From Dromiciops gliroides (Eukaryota > Chordata > Mammalia > Microbiotheria > Microbiotheriidae), in assembly GCF_019393635.1 (NCBI RefSeq), contig NC_057861.1:198712514-198776513 (forward strand): DNA of 64,000 nucleotides. Direction: 5' to 3'. Each line of letters begins with the position of its first letter. The first letter of the stretch is position 1. Made by a program: the position numbers and the translations under genes. This document shows positions 44,426 through 54,912 of the stretch, piece by piece. The notes under the pieces are model-generated. The model ran no database searches, was not told the DNA's origin, and saw only the letters and a program-made list of their open reading frames with translations.

Positions 44426-44634
44426 AGAAAATAATTAGGTAGAATGGAGAGGAGTCCATTCCAGACAGAAAGCAGAATATAAGAAAAGAAGGGAAGTAGT
44501 GAGGCATAATGTTTGGGAGACAGTAAGACAAAAGAAGATAAAGTTGTAAAAATGAAAGCAAGAGAATATAAAACCTCAAATCAAAGAATGGGTATCATTT
44601 TAAGAACCCACAGCTACACAAAACAAATTATCTT
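44426..44634. other. No gene or recognised repeat
   Basis: Purine-rich (AG-rich) interval, unassigned. Confidence 0.4.
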
Positions 44635-44647
44635 AAGAATCTGGAGA

Positions 44648-44790
44648 ATACTAGGTGGCGCAGTGGATAAAGCACCAACCCTGGATTCAGGAGGACATGA
44701 GTTCAAATCCAGAATCAGACACTTGCCACTTACTAGCTGTGTGATCCTGGGCAAGCCACTTAACCCTCATTGCCCTGCAAAAAAAAAAAG
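44648..44790 (+). mobile_element. Short SINE, sense, slightly 5'-shortened
   Basis: actaggtggcgcagtggata (lacking the ggggcag start), gagttcaaatccagaatcag, taaccctcattgccctgc plus poly(A). TSD AAGAATCTGGAGA exact at 44635-44647 and 44791-44803. Confidence 0.94.
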
Positions 44791-44803
44791 AAGAATCTGG
44801 AGA

Positions 44804-45835
44804 GTCTTTTAAATATACATTCAGGATCTCAGTGGCTCTGCACTCATGACAGCATCTTTGGGATCCAAAAACAATAAGGTCACAATGTGACCTACTACCT
44901 TACAGACCCATGTATTTTGTTGTGTTGAGTTTACACACTGTGTACAAATATGTGCTTGTGTGTATTCAAGGATTCTCTCAAATTCCTTCACTTTCTTAGA
45001 TGATGATAATAGCACAAATTTTTTTACCCAACTCCCTGTAGCATCCCAAAGTCAGACCAGCACTCTTCCCTGATACCAGGTAAGAATAGCAGGTAATTTT
45101 TTTAAAAATGAAAAAAATCAGCAAGCAGCAAAATACTTCTGCATATGTCATATGTAGCTTTCCTTTCTGCCAAAAACCAATTAAGAAACAAACTGATAAA
45201 TTGCTTAATTTGTGTTGCATATCATAGTTTGTTATATTTAAGGTGAGGAAAGGTTAACGTATCATTTGCTTGATTGTTTTTAAAGAAAAGTTTGTACCTT
45301 TTAGCAACCGGCTGAAATACCTATCAGGAGGAGTTTACTTTACTGTTGAAGTTAGCAAGAGGGACTGGACTGGATCTGAGATTTTATTGGTTTAGGGAAT
45401 TCCCAGATGAGTCAGCTCTTTCTACCAAAGCAGGTTGGTACTTTCTCTGCAATTTATAGTCTTAGTTGCCTAGGGCACTGTGAATTTAAATAATTAGCCC
45501 TATATCCTGCAACCAATATATGTCAAAAACCTTACTTGAACCCAGATGTTTCTGGTTTCAAGACCAGTTCTGTAGTTCCCATGTCATGCTACTTCTATAA
45601 AAGAACAGAATAGGAACTTGCTAGAAAGTATATCCTGAGTTATCATGATCCCTCTGAAATGAATAGATGACAGATATTAAGGGATCCTTGAAAATACTCT
45701 AGCCTGTGCCCATATTATTTGGAATGTTCTCTCTTGGGAGCTTTGTCCAACTTACCTACACTACATGCCTATGCTGATTTAAAATAATTCCAAAAATTTC
45801 AGAACTGAAAAGAAGCTCATAGAGATCATCTAATC
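44804..45835. other. No gene or recognised repeat
   Basis: About 1 kb unassigned; only short frames. Confidence 0.4.
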
Positions 45836-45930
45836 CAGCTGTTCTTAAAATTTTTGGTTCTCAGCACCCTTTATACTCTTAAAAATTATTGGGGTCTCCC
45901 TTCCAAAGAGTTTATCACTACCCTGTGTTG
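45836..45930 (+). mobile_element. hAT-like DNA transposon fragment
   Basis: ctgttcttaaaatttttggt, tctcagcaccctttatactc, ttaaaaattattggggtctc resembles, from memory, the start of an ancient mammalian hAT element ('cttctcaaactttttggtctcaggacccc'). Only one end is visible. Confidence 0.4.
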
Positions 45931-47498
45931 CCTCCTTATTAACATCTTACCCATGTGACCTCAAGTGAGTTACTTTGCCTCTCCTGGCCTTACAATCTTC
46001 TTTTGCAAAATGCCTTTTAAACAGAGATTGAAATCTGGGGTCCTATGATCCTATTGGTCAGGATCGTGTTAAACCTAATGGAGCCTTGAAATGTGTGTGT
46101 TGTCATCAATATGGAAACTTTCATTTCAGAAGTATAGCAAATGTTAGATTCATTTAAAGGCTGAGAACAAGCATGATGATCTGATTTCTTATAGCCACTG
46201 TCTTCTTCATCTATATATTTACTGGTGATTTATTAATATCTGCTCCACCTGTCTCGGTCTGCAGAAGACCTTGCATTTGCTGAATTTCTTCTATATAGTA
46301 GAAAAAATGAAAGGAGCAGATGGGATTATGACTTATTTTGCAGTGCTGAATTTATAAAAAGATCTTTTGTCAGACATTGCACAGCACTTTGTGGGATGAA
46401 ATTAATCCTATGAATAAAATTGCCGACGTCACCTAAAATAGGTACTTTATTTAAAGAAGGATCGATGGGGCTTGCTAAATATTATTTTTGGTGTTGATAA
46501 AAGCTTTTCATAATCTCAGGCTGCAAATATGGGATAAATCACAAAGTCTCAATGTTCCTCTGACGCACTGGAGTTAATAACCATCATCTGATAATGATAC
46601 CCAATACTTCTGTGAGGCAACAGCCTCCCTCAGCTGTCTCAAGTTTATGGCACTTTTTTTCCCCCTCCCTATCTCAAGCTTAGAGTGAGAGAAAAACAAA
46701 ACTCTAAAAATGAACAAGTAAAAATTGGACACATTTTGTGACAAACAAACCCTCTGAAGATTATCATCTTTGGTTTGGATAATCAGTCATTTTGACTTCT
46801 ACCTCCTCCCACCCCCAAGCCTCCAACTCCATTTCCACACCCTTGTCACCATATAGGAAAGGGGATCATCAGAATTCCAATTCTCCACCCTGGACTTCTT
46901 GGCCTATTATTGAGCCCACTGGGCCGTGCTGCCTCTGATTTCCAGAGGAACCACCCTACTGGTTTGTTATTTTGGTTCTGAGTGAAATCTGATTCCTCCT
47001 GACAAAGTTCATAAAAATACTTTATTTCACAGTCCATAAATACTGGATCTTGGTTTGTAGTCTTTACACAGAAAAAAAAATCCTGTTGACTTCAAAGGCG
47101 TTTTTCCTGAATAAGGGTTGTAGAATCTAGTACATTGTATATTACTGTTTTTGTGACCGATGGTGATTTTAGCTGTTCTCCTGCTCAGAGAAAGATTATA
47201 ATGCACCTAGCTGCCTGAACTCAAACTCAAACTTCCTCATACTCCTGAAAAGTACTGTATCCTAGGAACATGCTCCTTAACCCTCAAACACTGAAAAACC
47301 TAGAGAGAAGTAAAAAATAGCATGTGTAAGATAAAAATGCACACTAAATTTCAAGAAAACAAGTTGATTATGTCCACTGGTATAGAAGGCAAAGCCATTC
47401 ACTTCTTTCCTTAGCTTTGCTTTTGTAAATGTCTCATCCTTCGATGTTTTAACAGGAAATAATGGAAGTTAAGTAGTAAATTCATCCATTATGTATAT

Positions 47499-47499
<1 letters not shown>
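45931..47499. other. No gene; repeat-poor, possible conserved DNA
   Basis: A MIR-like scrap at about 45955-46060, then a repeat-poor stretch. 46140-46640 contains several TAAT-type and ATTAATCC strings and no microsatellites. No coding frame. Confidence 0.35.

Positions 47500-47541
<42 letters not shown>
47500..47541. repeat. (GATA)10 microsatellite
   Basis: Uninterrupted TAGA units, followed by a TA-rich run to about 47595. Confidence 0.95.
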
Positions 47542-47543
<2 letters not shown>

Positions 47544-47689
47544 TTACATATCTTTTATTTATATCTTTATATTATATATCTATATATATATATGTCTTTT
47601 TTATGACCTGCTTGTTATTCATACTCCCTTTTCAAAATTAAAACCAAAGAAAACAAGTACAAAAGAGGCCTTAGAGATTCCCAAATGAA

Positions 47690-47818
47690 TTGTGTGCAGT
47701 GGAATATTGTACAAAGTAGGAGTCAGGACCCTAGTCCCTTTTTTGGGTGACCCTGAGCAAGTCACTTCTCTTTAGACTTCAGTTTCCTCAACTATAAAAG
47801 GATGGGATTAGAATAGAG
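47690..47818 (+). repeat. MIR-type SINE fragment, sense
   Basis: tgggtgaccctgagcaagtc, acttcagtttcctcaactat, aaaaggatgggatt. It adjoins the hAT-like element. Confidence 0.6.
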
Positions 47819-47889
47819 CAGAGGTTCCTACTTAACCTTCTTTGTGTCATTGATTCCTTTGGCGATCTGGTGAAGTCTATGAGTACCTT

Positions 47890-48410
47890 GTTTGGGGTGC
47901 TCAGAGAGAACGAAGCACCTCTGGTGTAAGGGCTTGCAGAACCCTTTTCAGGGCTGTTCATCCACCTTTGGTGTCCTCTTCTCTCCCAACAATTACCAGT
48001 GATTCCAAGGAGCTGCAGCATCTGCAGGGGCCACACCCTGGTGAAAGTTTTGGCAAATGGCTAAATTAGGTTAAAGATAACCTGCAGGCCTCAGACCTGT
48101 CAGTGAATTAGGGAGATATCTACCCGAAATGTGTGAAGCACCCCCCTCCAACCTGCCACTGGGCAGATGAGAACATTTTGTTCCAACTGCCATGAAGGCA
48201 GCTGAGGCAGGCACTATGGAATGCTTAGAGTTTGATCCAGCACCAAAGATGCAGAGGTCATCTAATGCATCCTGGACATTTGTTAATTGTCTTGATTTTT
48301 GTCATAGCACTTGACTTTGATGACTCTGGAAGAAAGAGTGAAGCTTACACCTTTGTACAACTCTGTCTCACTTAAATTCAATTCATCTTCAAAAATGAAG
48401 GACAAAAAAC
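47890..48410 (+). mobile_element. Non-LTR element with tail shared by a composite SINE
   Basis: Recognisable blocks are cacctttggtgtcctcttct, tgaaggcagctgaggcaggc, ctatggaatgcttagagttt, gatgactctggaagaaagag, cacttaaattcaattcatct and tcaaaaatgaaggacaaaaa. The last 110 bp match the tail of the SINE at 54398-54722. It encodes no protein. Probably a marsupial LINE-derived repeat whose family I cannot name. Confidence 0.55.
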
Positions 48411-48503
48411 ATGGGCACCCTCTCAAGAGAATATATTTAACTACTTAAAATATACAGGATTACAAAGAAAACCAATTATATTGCAATAAAAATGTGTTTG
48501 TCC

Positions 48504-48654
48504 GGGGCAGCTAGGTGGTGCAGTGGATAAGGCACCAGCCCTGGATTCAGGAGGACCTGAGTTCAAATCTGGCATCAGACACTTGACACTTACTAGCTGT
48601 GTGACCCTGGGCAAGTCACTTAACACCCATTGCCCCGCAAAAAAAAAAAAAAAA
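48504..48654 (+). mobile_element. Short young SINE, sense (B subtype)
   Basis: ggggcagctaggtggtgcag, ggataaggcaccagccctgg, acttaacacccattgccccg plus 16 A. TSD GTTTGTCC at 48496-48503 and 48655-48662. Confidence 0.94.
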
Positions 48655-48751
48655 GTTTGTCCACAGGTTTCCCACCTAATTTTATCCACTCCTAGGGAAT
48701 TTGTTGACCCCTAGTTAAGAACTCTTGGATTAATTAATCATATAAAGGCAG

Positions 48752-48968
48752 GATGCAGAACTTCTGTCAAAAAGACCTGGAATCAAATCCTGTTTCTGAC
48801 ACTTAGTACAGAGGTCACTCTGGGTAAGTCACTTAACTTCTGTGACTAAGGGTCAATATCTGTAAAAGGGGATTGATAACAGCAAATATCTCACAAGATT
48901 ATTTTGAATTTAATATGAGATAATGTATGTAAAGTGCTTCATAAATGTTAAAGTACAATATGATCGTC
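48752..48968 (+). repeat. MIR-type SINE, sense
   Basis: gtaagtcacttaacttctgt, caaatatctcacaagattat, atgagataatgtatgtaaag, tgcttcataaatgttaaagt. Confidence 0.8.
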
Positions 48969-48974
48969 AGTTAG

Positions 48975-49200
48975 CATCAGAGGATGATAGAGATGCCTAC
49001 CCTGGAAGGGACCTTACAAATCCTTAGTTGAACACCCTCATTTTGCAGGTGAAAAAAGTGAGGCCCAAATTGGGAAAGAAACTTTCTCCAGGTCACACAG
49101 GAGACAGTGTCAAAACTATGATTTGAATTGGTTTCAAATCTCACATTCTTTTCATTCTAACAGGATCCCTTTAGAGCTACTTTTAGCTCTGAAATTCTAT
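48975..49200 (-). repeat. MIR-related SINE, antisense
   Basis: ctaccctggaagggacctta, aaaaaagtgaggcccaaatt, aggtcacacaggagacagtg, gatttgaattggtttcaaat. Confidence 0.65.
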
Positions 49201-50145
49201 GATTCTCTTCTCTCTCCTGAAAATGCTGTTCCATATGGGGAAGGAAAAAGAAAAGAATAACAAAAAACTTCCTTGACAAAAACTCACCTTGGTTCTTCAT
49301 CTTTTTTCTTTCCTGTTTAAGACTATGGCAGTTGCAAGCCAGTGCCACCCAGCTCTGGGAAATCTGCCCTGTGAGTGATCAAGGGCCCAAGCTGATACAA
49401 ACAACTTCTTCATTAGGACATCAAAACCATAGGCGTCTTTCCAATTTCAGCCGTAACTTTTTGCTTGCAAGTGCTTTCACTCATTTTTGAGACCACCTAA
49501 GGCTCTCTAAGGTACACAGCAACACAGTTTGAGACATCTCTGTGATGTTCTGTACATCATATACCTGCTAACAACCTGTCAAAGTCATCCTGACACCAAA
49601 CCGAGAAGTTGATGGTTTGGGTAACATATTAGGAGAGATGAAAAAAAAGATGGTCCTCATTACTGTAATAAAACCAGCCGAGACACACTGAGAATCAATT
49701 ACTGATTTGTGACCTGATGAACTAACCCTCAGTCAAGTAGGGAACTGCACTGAGCTTCTTACATTATCAAATGATTTAGGATGGAACACTGTCTGAAGAC
49801 TTGCAACAAGTCACGGGCAAATCCGTTTGCTTAAATTGTGGCTTCCTTAATTACCTTGTTCCTGAGCACAGGGATCAAATTGAGCAACTTAAGGTGCTAA
49901 AGCACTGTGCCAGCTGGAAATGAAAAGGAAATAATTAACACCAACAAGAGCAGCATCGAGGGTTGTGACACCTTCTGACAAAAGAAAGGAGTTCTACAGT
50001 TAAGGTGAGGTACCAAAGTCCTTGAATTGCCCTAGTGTGCCTAGACTTTGAAGCCCAGCTGGCACTCACCTCAGCAGACTCCGCCATTTGGCATCAGAGA
50101 AAACTGAGTTCTGGGCACTTTCATTTCAGCTGAAGGAAATGGGAG
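49201..50145. other. No gene; repeat-free, possible conserved DNA
   Basis: Nearly 950 bp without a recognised repeat or microsatellite, unusual for this window. No frame of interest. Candidate regulatory sequence only by default. Confidence 0.35.
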
Positions 50146-50590
50146 AGACAATGTGATGAGGTAGATAGAATAATATAATTGGAATCTGTCAGTCTACATT
50201 CCAATCTCACCCTTGTTCTATGACCATGAGCAAAGCAGAATGTTTCTGTGCCTTGGTTTCCCCATCCATAAAATGAGGATAATGATAACTACGGCAAGTA
50301 CCTCACAGGGATTCTGTGAGGCTCAAAAAAGTATGTGTATATGCATATATGTGTGTATATATATTCAAGTAGAGCTATAGGTATATACACAGAGATACAT
50401 ATATGTGCACACCTGTGTCTGTGTGTATATTCTTATAGCTCTACACCCAGACATACTTAGACATATATATATATATATATACACAAGCACACAATTATAT
50501 ACACATTTATTCACATATGGGCATACATAAATGCATATGTATATAGCAATTTGCAAATTTTTAATGCTATATAAATGTCACGTATTGTTA
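50146..50590 (+). repeat. MIR-type SINE split by a microsatellite
   Basis: gaccatgagcaaagcagaat, ccttggtttccccatccata, tacctcacagggattctgtg, then TA/TG/CA units (about 50333-50545), then the MIR 3' end tgctatataaatgtcacgta. The microsatellite seems to have grown inside the element. Confidence 0.75.
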
Positions 50591-51254
50591 AAGGGGCAGC
50601 AGGAACTATTCATACAGATTAAACAGATCACTAGTACAAACTGGAAAGAAGACACATTTAAATATCAATTCTGTATTCTGGTGTTTATGCTTCTTTGAAG
50701 AAAATATTATAATGGAAAATTTAATTAAAACACATGCCCAAAGTTTTTGCCACTGATAGAACCATTTGTCTCTGTCTCTCATTTCCCAGGATGCAGGTGT
50801 CATCTGCCTGCCCAACCCCTGTCCTGCATCTTGAGTAGGCCCAGTGGGAAGCATCTCCCTACACTCACAAAGAGTGCTGGTTATGCAAGGGACATGGCAC
50901 ATTTATTGAAAACAACCTTCTCCCTTCTTTTATTGAATCCTTGTTAGCCGTTAGTCATCTCATTTATCACTTCCTCATCCTGATCCTGCACAAAGAGGAG
51001 GCAAAGACACTAAACAAAAATAAGTGATGCCTGTATCTATTGCTGGAAGAGGCTAGATCCTCAGTGCCTTAGACTATGAGGTCACCAAGCTACCTACATA
51101 AAGGAACTGAATTTGAAGGACCTAATTAAAGCTTCCTCTGCTAGTCTTACTGTGGTATCTCATTAAGATTTGGAAGTGATCTTGAGTTCCCAAAGGATAA
51201 CTTAGCAGAGAATAACTTCTTGAAGGCCCTATAAAATCTCCAAGTATGGGCCTA
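50591..51254. other. No gene or recognised repeat
   Basis: Unassigned sequence. The overlapping frames at 50606-50947 on both strands lack domains. Confidence 0.4.
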
Positions 51255-51480
51255 GTAATGGACTGTATTTCTCTTCTCGGAGTAGCACAATAGCAATATC
51301 ATAAGCTATGGAATCAGAGGATCTGGATTTGAATCTTCCTCTGCCACTCACTACCTATGGAATCATGGGTAAGTCATTTAACGTCTCTGGGCCTCAGTTT
51401 CTTTATCTATAAAATGAGGGGGTTTGACTAGGTGGCCTCAAAGGCCCTTCTGGCTCTAAATATATGATTCTATGCTCAGC
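51255..51480 (+). repeat. MIR-related SINE, sense
   Basis: tcagaggatctggatttgaa, cctcagtttctttatctata, gggggtttgactaggtggcc, tctggctctaaatatatgat. The clearest copy of the group also seen at 10357. Confidence 0.8.
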
Positions 51481-52319
51481 CTAGTTAAGCTTGGAGGGGA
51501 ATCATCCTCAGGTGTAGTGGTTTGGCCATTGCAGTTCTCAAAGACCACATCCTAATTTGTAAAGGAATGGGATTGGTTCAGGGGATAGCCACATCAACAA
51601 AATCATTTGCTAGGGATATTCTAGAGGGAATTGCTGAGGAGGCACGGGTACATACTGGATGGACTTTGTTGTCCTTTCAAATGCTGAGATTCTGTGATTT
51701 CACAGATACTTGAAGAATTGAATACCAAAGTCACTACCTAGATTTTAAAGGACTTTGAGGATTCTGAAGTAACTACAGCAGCTGCCTTGCAGTAGGCCTA
51801 TAGTTTCTGTCAATGACCATCTGACTCAAGTTAATTGGAAGGACAGCTCATTGTCACAGCTGCCCATTGTCAAGTGTACTATCCCTGATCTACTTCTCCC
51901 CACTCCCCACACTCCCCATATACACACACGCACCCCTCAGCCCACATGTGTTTCGGCATTGCAATATTTGGCTCATGGCAATAGTTCTGTGAAACCAGCA
52001 TTGCTTCTGCTCACATTGAGATTGTGAATTAATCATTCCCCTCACTGATGAATCAACCCAATCAATACCTGATGTGTCATCAGGATGGAGGATGACATTT
52101 TCCATGAAGGGGAGTTTAGAAAGGATGACTCATCCGACAAATGTGTGATCCTCTAGTGACTCACAGCTGGAGAAGTGTTTGGACAACTGGGCGCTTAACA
52201 AATAGGTTTGTGGGATGTGAGTTCTCTGAAGGGAATCTTTCATTCTTAGTGGGGGTTAAGGGGACAAGAGGCTCTGGTTTGTTCCAGGGGTGGAGCATGA
52301 ATTTAGATGTTTGTGTTCT
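51481..52319. other. No gene; possible CR1/L3 3' end
   Basis: 51580-51705 (gggaattgctgaggaggcac, atggactttgttgtcctttc, aatgctgagattctgtgatt) resembles the last 100 bp of a CR1/L3-like LINE in sense. The rest is unassigned. Confidence 0.4.
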
Positions 52320-52500
52320 ACTCCAGTCTCTGCCACCAAACTCACTGAATGACCTCAGAAAATCACAACTTTCTTTGCTCTTTCCTCCATTTTCTTTTTA
52401 ATAGGCCTGAGCTAAAAACACCAACTTCCCAGCCCCTTCACAGGGTCTCAGTGAGAGTTAATTAGCTAATGGCTAAAAGCATTTCAGGCTGGTCTGGGAT
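52320..52500 (+). repeat. MIR-type SINE, sense, diverged
   Basis: actgaatgacctcagaaaat, cttcacagggtctcagtgag, ttaattagctaatggctaaa. Confidence 0.5.
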
Positions 52501-52539
52501 ATAACTTTATACATTTAAGATTCCCTTATTTCTGGGTGA

Positions 52540-52680
52540 ATAAGTGAAAAGGTATTTATTAAGCACTTACTATGTATGTACCAAATACTCTGTTAAGTCC
52601 TAGAGGTAGATATACAAAAATGAGACATTCCTTGCTTCAGAGGAAGTCACATTTTAATAGGGGGAGATAATACATCTGGG
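52540..52680 (+). repeat. Old dispersed repeat (6395 type)
   Basis: aaaggtatttattaagcact, tactatgtatgtaccaaata, gtcacattttaataggggga. Confidence 0.65.
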
Positions 52681-53079
52681 GGAATGGTGGCTAGGAAGGG
52701 GTGTTGGGTTTGGGAAGCCATAGCAATGGTAAGTGGACCCTTAAGGGTCTGTCATACAATCTTTCCAGCATCACTGGCAGAATTGTTTTATTTACCACCT
52801 CAGAGCTAGAAATCTGAGGTGCGAGGGGTAGAGGAAGAATATGCAGGTATTGGCTGTGGAGATGGAAAAGTCCAGTTGTACAGAAGGTATAATAGCATGG
52901 CAGGGTTGATGGCAAAAAAAAAAAAAAATGGCTGGGCAAGATCCCAGTTCTGAATCTGTGTAGCTAGAGTAAGTGAAATCTCTTGTAAGTGAAATCTCTT
53001 GTAAGAATAAATACAATGACGAGTGAATCATCTGTTCAGATCACTAGCAAAGTCAGAGAAAGGAAAAAAACGTACCTAA
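52681..53079. other. No gene; exact 16-bp tandem duplication
   Basis: TAAGTGAAATCTCTTG occurs twice in tandem at 52970-52985 and 52986-53001. The rest is unassigned, with an A-run at about 52915-52928. Confidence 0.6.
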
Positions 53080-53180
53080 AACTGTTTTCCTCCTTGTGAT
53101 CAAATGAGATAACCTGTAAAGCACTTTGCCAACCTCATCATGCTTTATTAAAGCTGTATTATTAATGATAGCTATTATTC
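53080..53180 (+). repeat. MIR-type SINE 3' part, sense
   Basis: gtgatcaaatgagataacct, gtaaagcactttgccaacct, gatagctattatt. Confidence 0.7.
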
Positions 53181-53284
53181 GGCTCAAACAAAAATCCTTC
53201 TTCCCTTCCCAGATCCTGACTGACAGCCTCCTCTCTGGACTTTCTCTTCATTTGTCTAACTCTCCTGTCAACCAAACTGTTCAG

Positions 53285-53560
53285 GTGCCCATTCAACAAA
53301 CATTGGCAGAGTGTTTCCTCTGTACAAGGCCCTGTGGTAGGTGTTGCTGCTGCTGCTATTACAGTGATAAATGAAATTGTCTTTGTGCCCTCGAGGAGTT
53401 GAGTCCAGTGGAAGAGGGAAGATATGGCTTCAGGTGACTAGAATACAAGACTGAATGTGTTGAGTGCTATTAGAGGTATGCAAAGTGATAAAGGGGTTGG
53501 AAGAAGGGAGAAGGCCTGCTTCCAGCTGAGAGAATCAGGATAACTTCATGGAAGAAACAA
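53285..53560 (+). repeat. Old dispersed repeat (6395 type)
   Basis: cattcaacaaacattggcag, tgtacaaggccctgtggtag, tgtgccctcgaggagttgag, then ggaagaagggagaaggcctg. Contains a short (TGC)4 run. Confidence 0.55.
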
Positions 53561-53796
53561 GCTGAGATGGTTGAGGAGGTAACCAGTTTATTATTCCTCT
53601 GCACTCTAATACTATAGAAATGTCCGTTTAAGAAGGGACATTTTTAATCAGATTCTCAATATTAAATTATGGGATAGAATGAACTGAAAAGTGTAGGCTA
53701 TCCATGGCCCCATCCCTCCCTACCACCCTGTGGCATCCTAGACCTGTCTAGGTCTTCATCCAGGGCTGGGATTCTTATCTCACCCACTTTTCTTCC
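53561..53796. other. No gene or recognised repeat
   Basis: Short unassigned interval. Confidence 0.4.
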
Positions 53797-53956
53797 TTTT
53801 TTTTTTTTTTTTTTTTTTTTGCAGGGCAATGAGGGTTAAGTGACTTGCTCAGGGTCACACAGCTAGTAAGTGTCAAGTGTCTGAGGCCGAATTTGAATAC
53901 AGGTCCTCCTGAATCCAGGGCTGGTGCCTTATCCACTGCACCACCTAGCTGCCCCC
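53797..53956 (-). mobile_element. Short young SINE, antisense (B subtype)
   Basis: Long T-run (about 24 T), gcagggcaatgagggttaag, cacacagctagtaagtgtca, ccactgcaccacctagctgc. The long pure tail suggests youth; the TSD is not clear because of the T-rich flank. Confidence 0.92.
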
Positions 53957-54397
53957 TCTTCTAACCCATATGGAGTGGGCAGGTGGGGTTCACTATGTTT
54001 TTACCAAATGCAAAGTGTTCAACCTGCTCCCTACCCCCTTCTATCCTTATCTCTCCTTCCACCTGAGTTAGATATAAAAATAAATCACTAAATGATACTG
54101 TTCGAAAGGTCTGGAGCTAGCCCTCCCTTTCTGACTCTTCCTGCAGGTGCCAGAATAGATCTTCCTTTCCCCTTTTGCTACCTATCTTGTACTTAGGTGA
54201 ATTTAGGAATATTCTGGGTGCATCCGGACTATAGACATGTCTGGCTGGAGACAAGATATGATGGGAAGGGCAGCAGAAATTATTACAAATGGAACTCAAG
54301 AGAAGTCTGCTCATGTAGAAGGGTTAGGGCAAAGTCAAAATCTTCCCCTCAAAAGAGCCAGTATGGCATTCTTCCTTATTAGTCTTAGATTCCTATA
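53957..54397. other. No gene or recognised repeat
   Basis: Unassigned interval with two short overlapping frames of no recognised function. Confidence 0.4.
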
Positions 54398-54722
54398 AGG
54401 CAACTAGGTAGTGCAGAGGATAGAACATTGGCCCTGAAGTTAGTTGGGAGGATGTGAGTTCGAATCTCATCTCAGACTCTTACTAGCTGTATGACCCTGG
54501 GCAAGTCACTTAACCCCAATTGCCTTAAAAAAAACATCCAGGGCCATTTTCAGTCATCCTGACATATTTCTTGCCACTGCACCCAGATGACTGGAGGAGA
54601 GAGTGAGGCTGATGACCTTGCACAGTGCTCCCTCCCTTAAATCCAATTTACTACAAGTCATGACATTACCCTGATGTCATGGTCCTCTTCAAGAACAAAG
54701 GACAAATAACAAGAAGAAGATT
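54398..54722 (+). mobile_element. Composite SINE: tRNA/CORE head plus LINE-like tail
   Basis: The first 130 bp are the usual SINE (ggcaactaggtagtgcagag, gttcgaatctcatctcagac, cttaaccccaattgcctt). Then follow ccagggccattttcagtcat, cttgccactgcacccagatg, actggaggagagagtgaggc and cctcttcaagaacaaaggac, ending (AAG)n. The second half matches the 3' end of 47890-48410, so SINE and LINE-like element share a tail. Confidence 0.75.
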
Positions 54723-54912
54723 CATATAGTGCTTTATATCTGATATCTTGTTTGTCTCACAAGAACCTGTACTATTGTACCTTTTTATAGATAAGGAAAC
54801 TGAGATTCAAAGAGATCAATAACCTTACCCAAGCTCACCTAGTTAATAAATGGTACAACTGGAATTTGAACCCAAGTCTCTTGAACTCCAAATCTATCTA
54901 TTATACCAGGTA
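54723..54912 (-). repeat. MIR-type SINE, antisense
   Basis: atatagtgctttatatctga, tagataaggaaactgagatt, ggaatttgaacccaagtctc, tatctattataccagg. Confidence 0.85.

Larger units (their letters stand above)
47819..48727 (+). mobile_element. hAT-like element carrying two nested insertions
   Basis: The left end cagaggttcctacttaacct and gtgtcattgattcctttggc continue at about 48412 with gggcaccctctcaagagaat, tacaaagaaaaccaattata and the right end tagttaagaactcttg. Ends are inverted relative to each other, and the body matches 1350-1544. It is split by 47890-48410 and by the SINE at 48504-48654. Confidence 0.6.

Noticed and set aside
29799-48714. Recurring frames of the type MDKAPALDSGGPEFKSG... at 29799, 32471, 35026, 44513, 48523 and on the opposite strand
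   Set aside because: They are translations of the short SINE in one frame, not a gene family; each coincides exactly with a SINE copy.
52970-53001. Exact 16-bp tandem duplication
   Set aside because: Recorded as a feature; too small to suggest a biological role.
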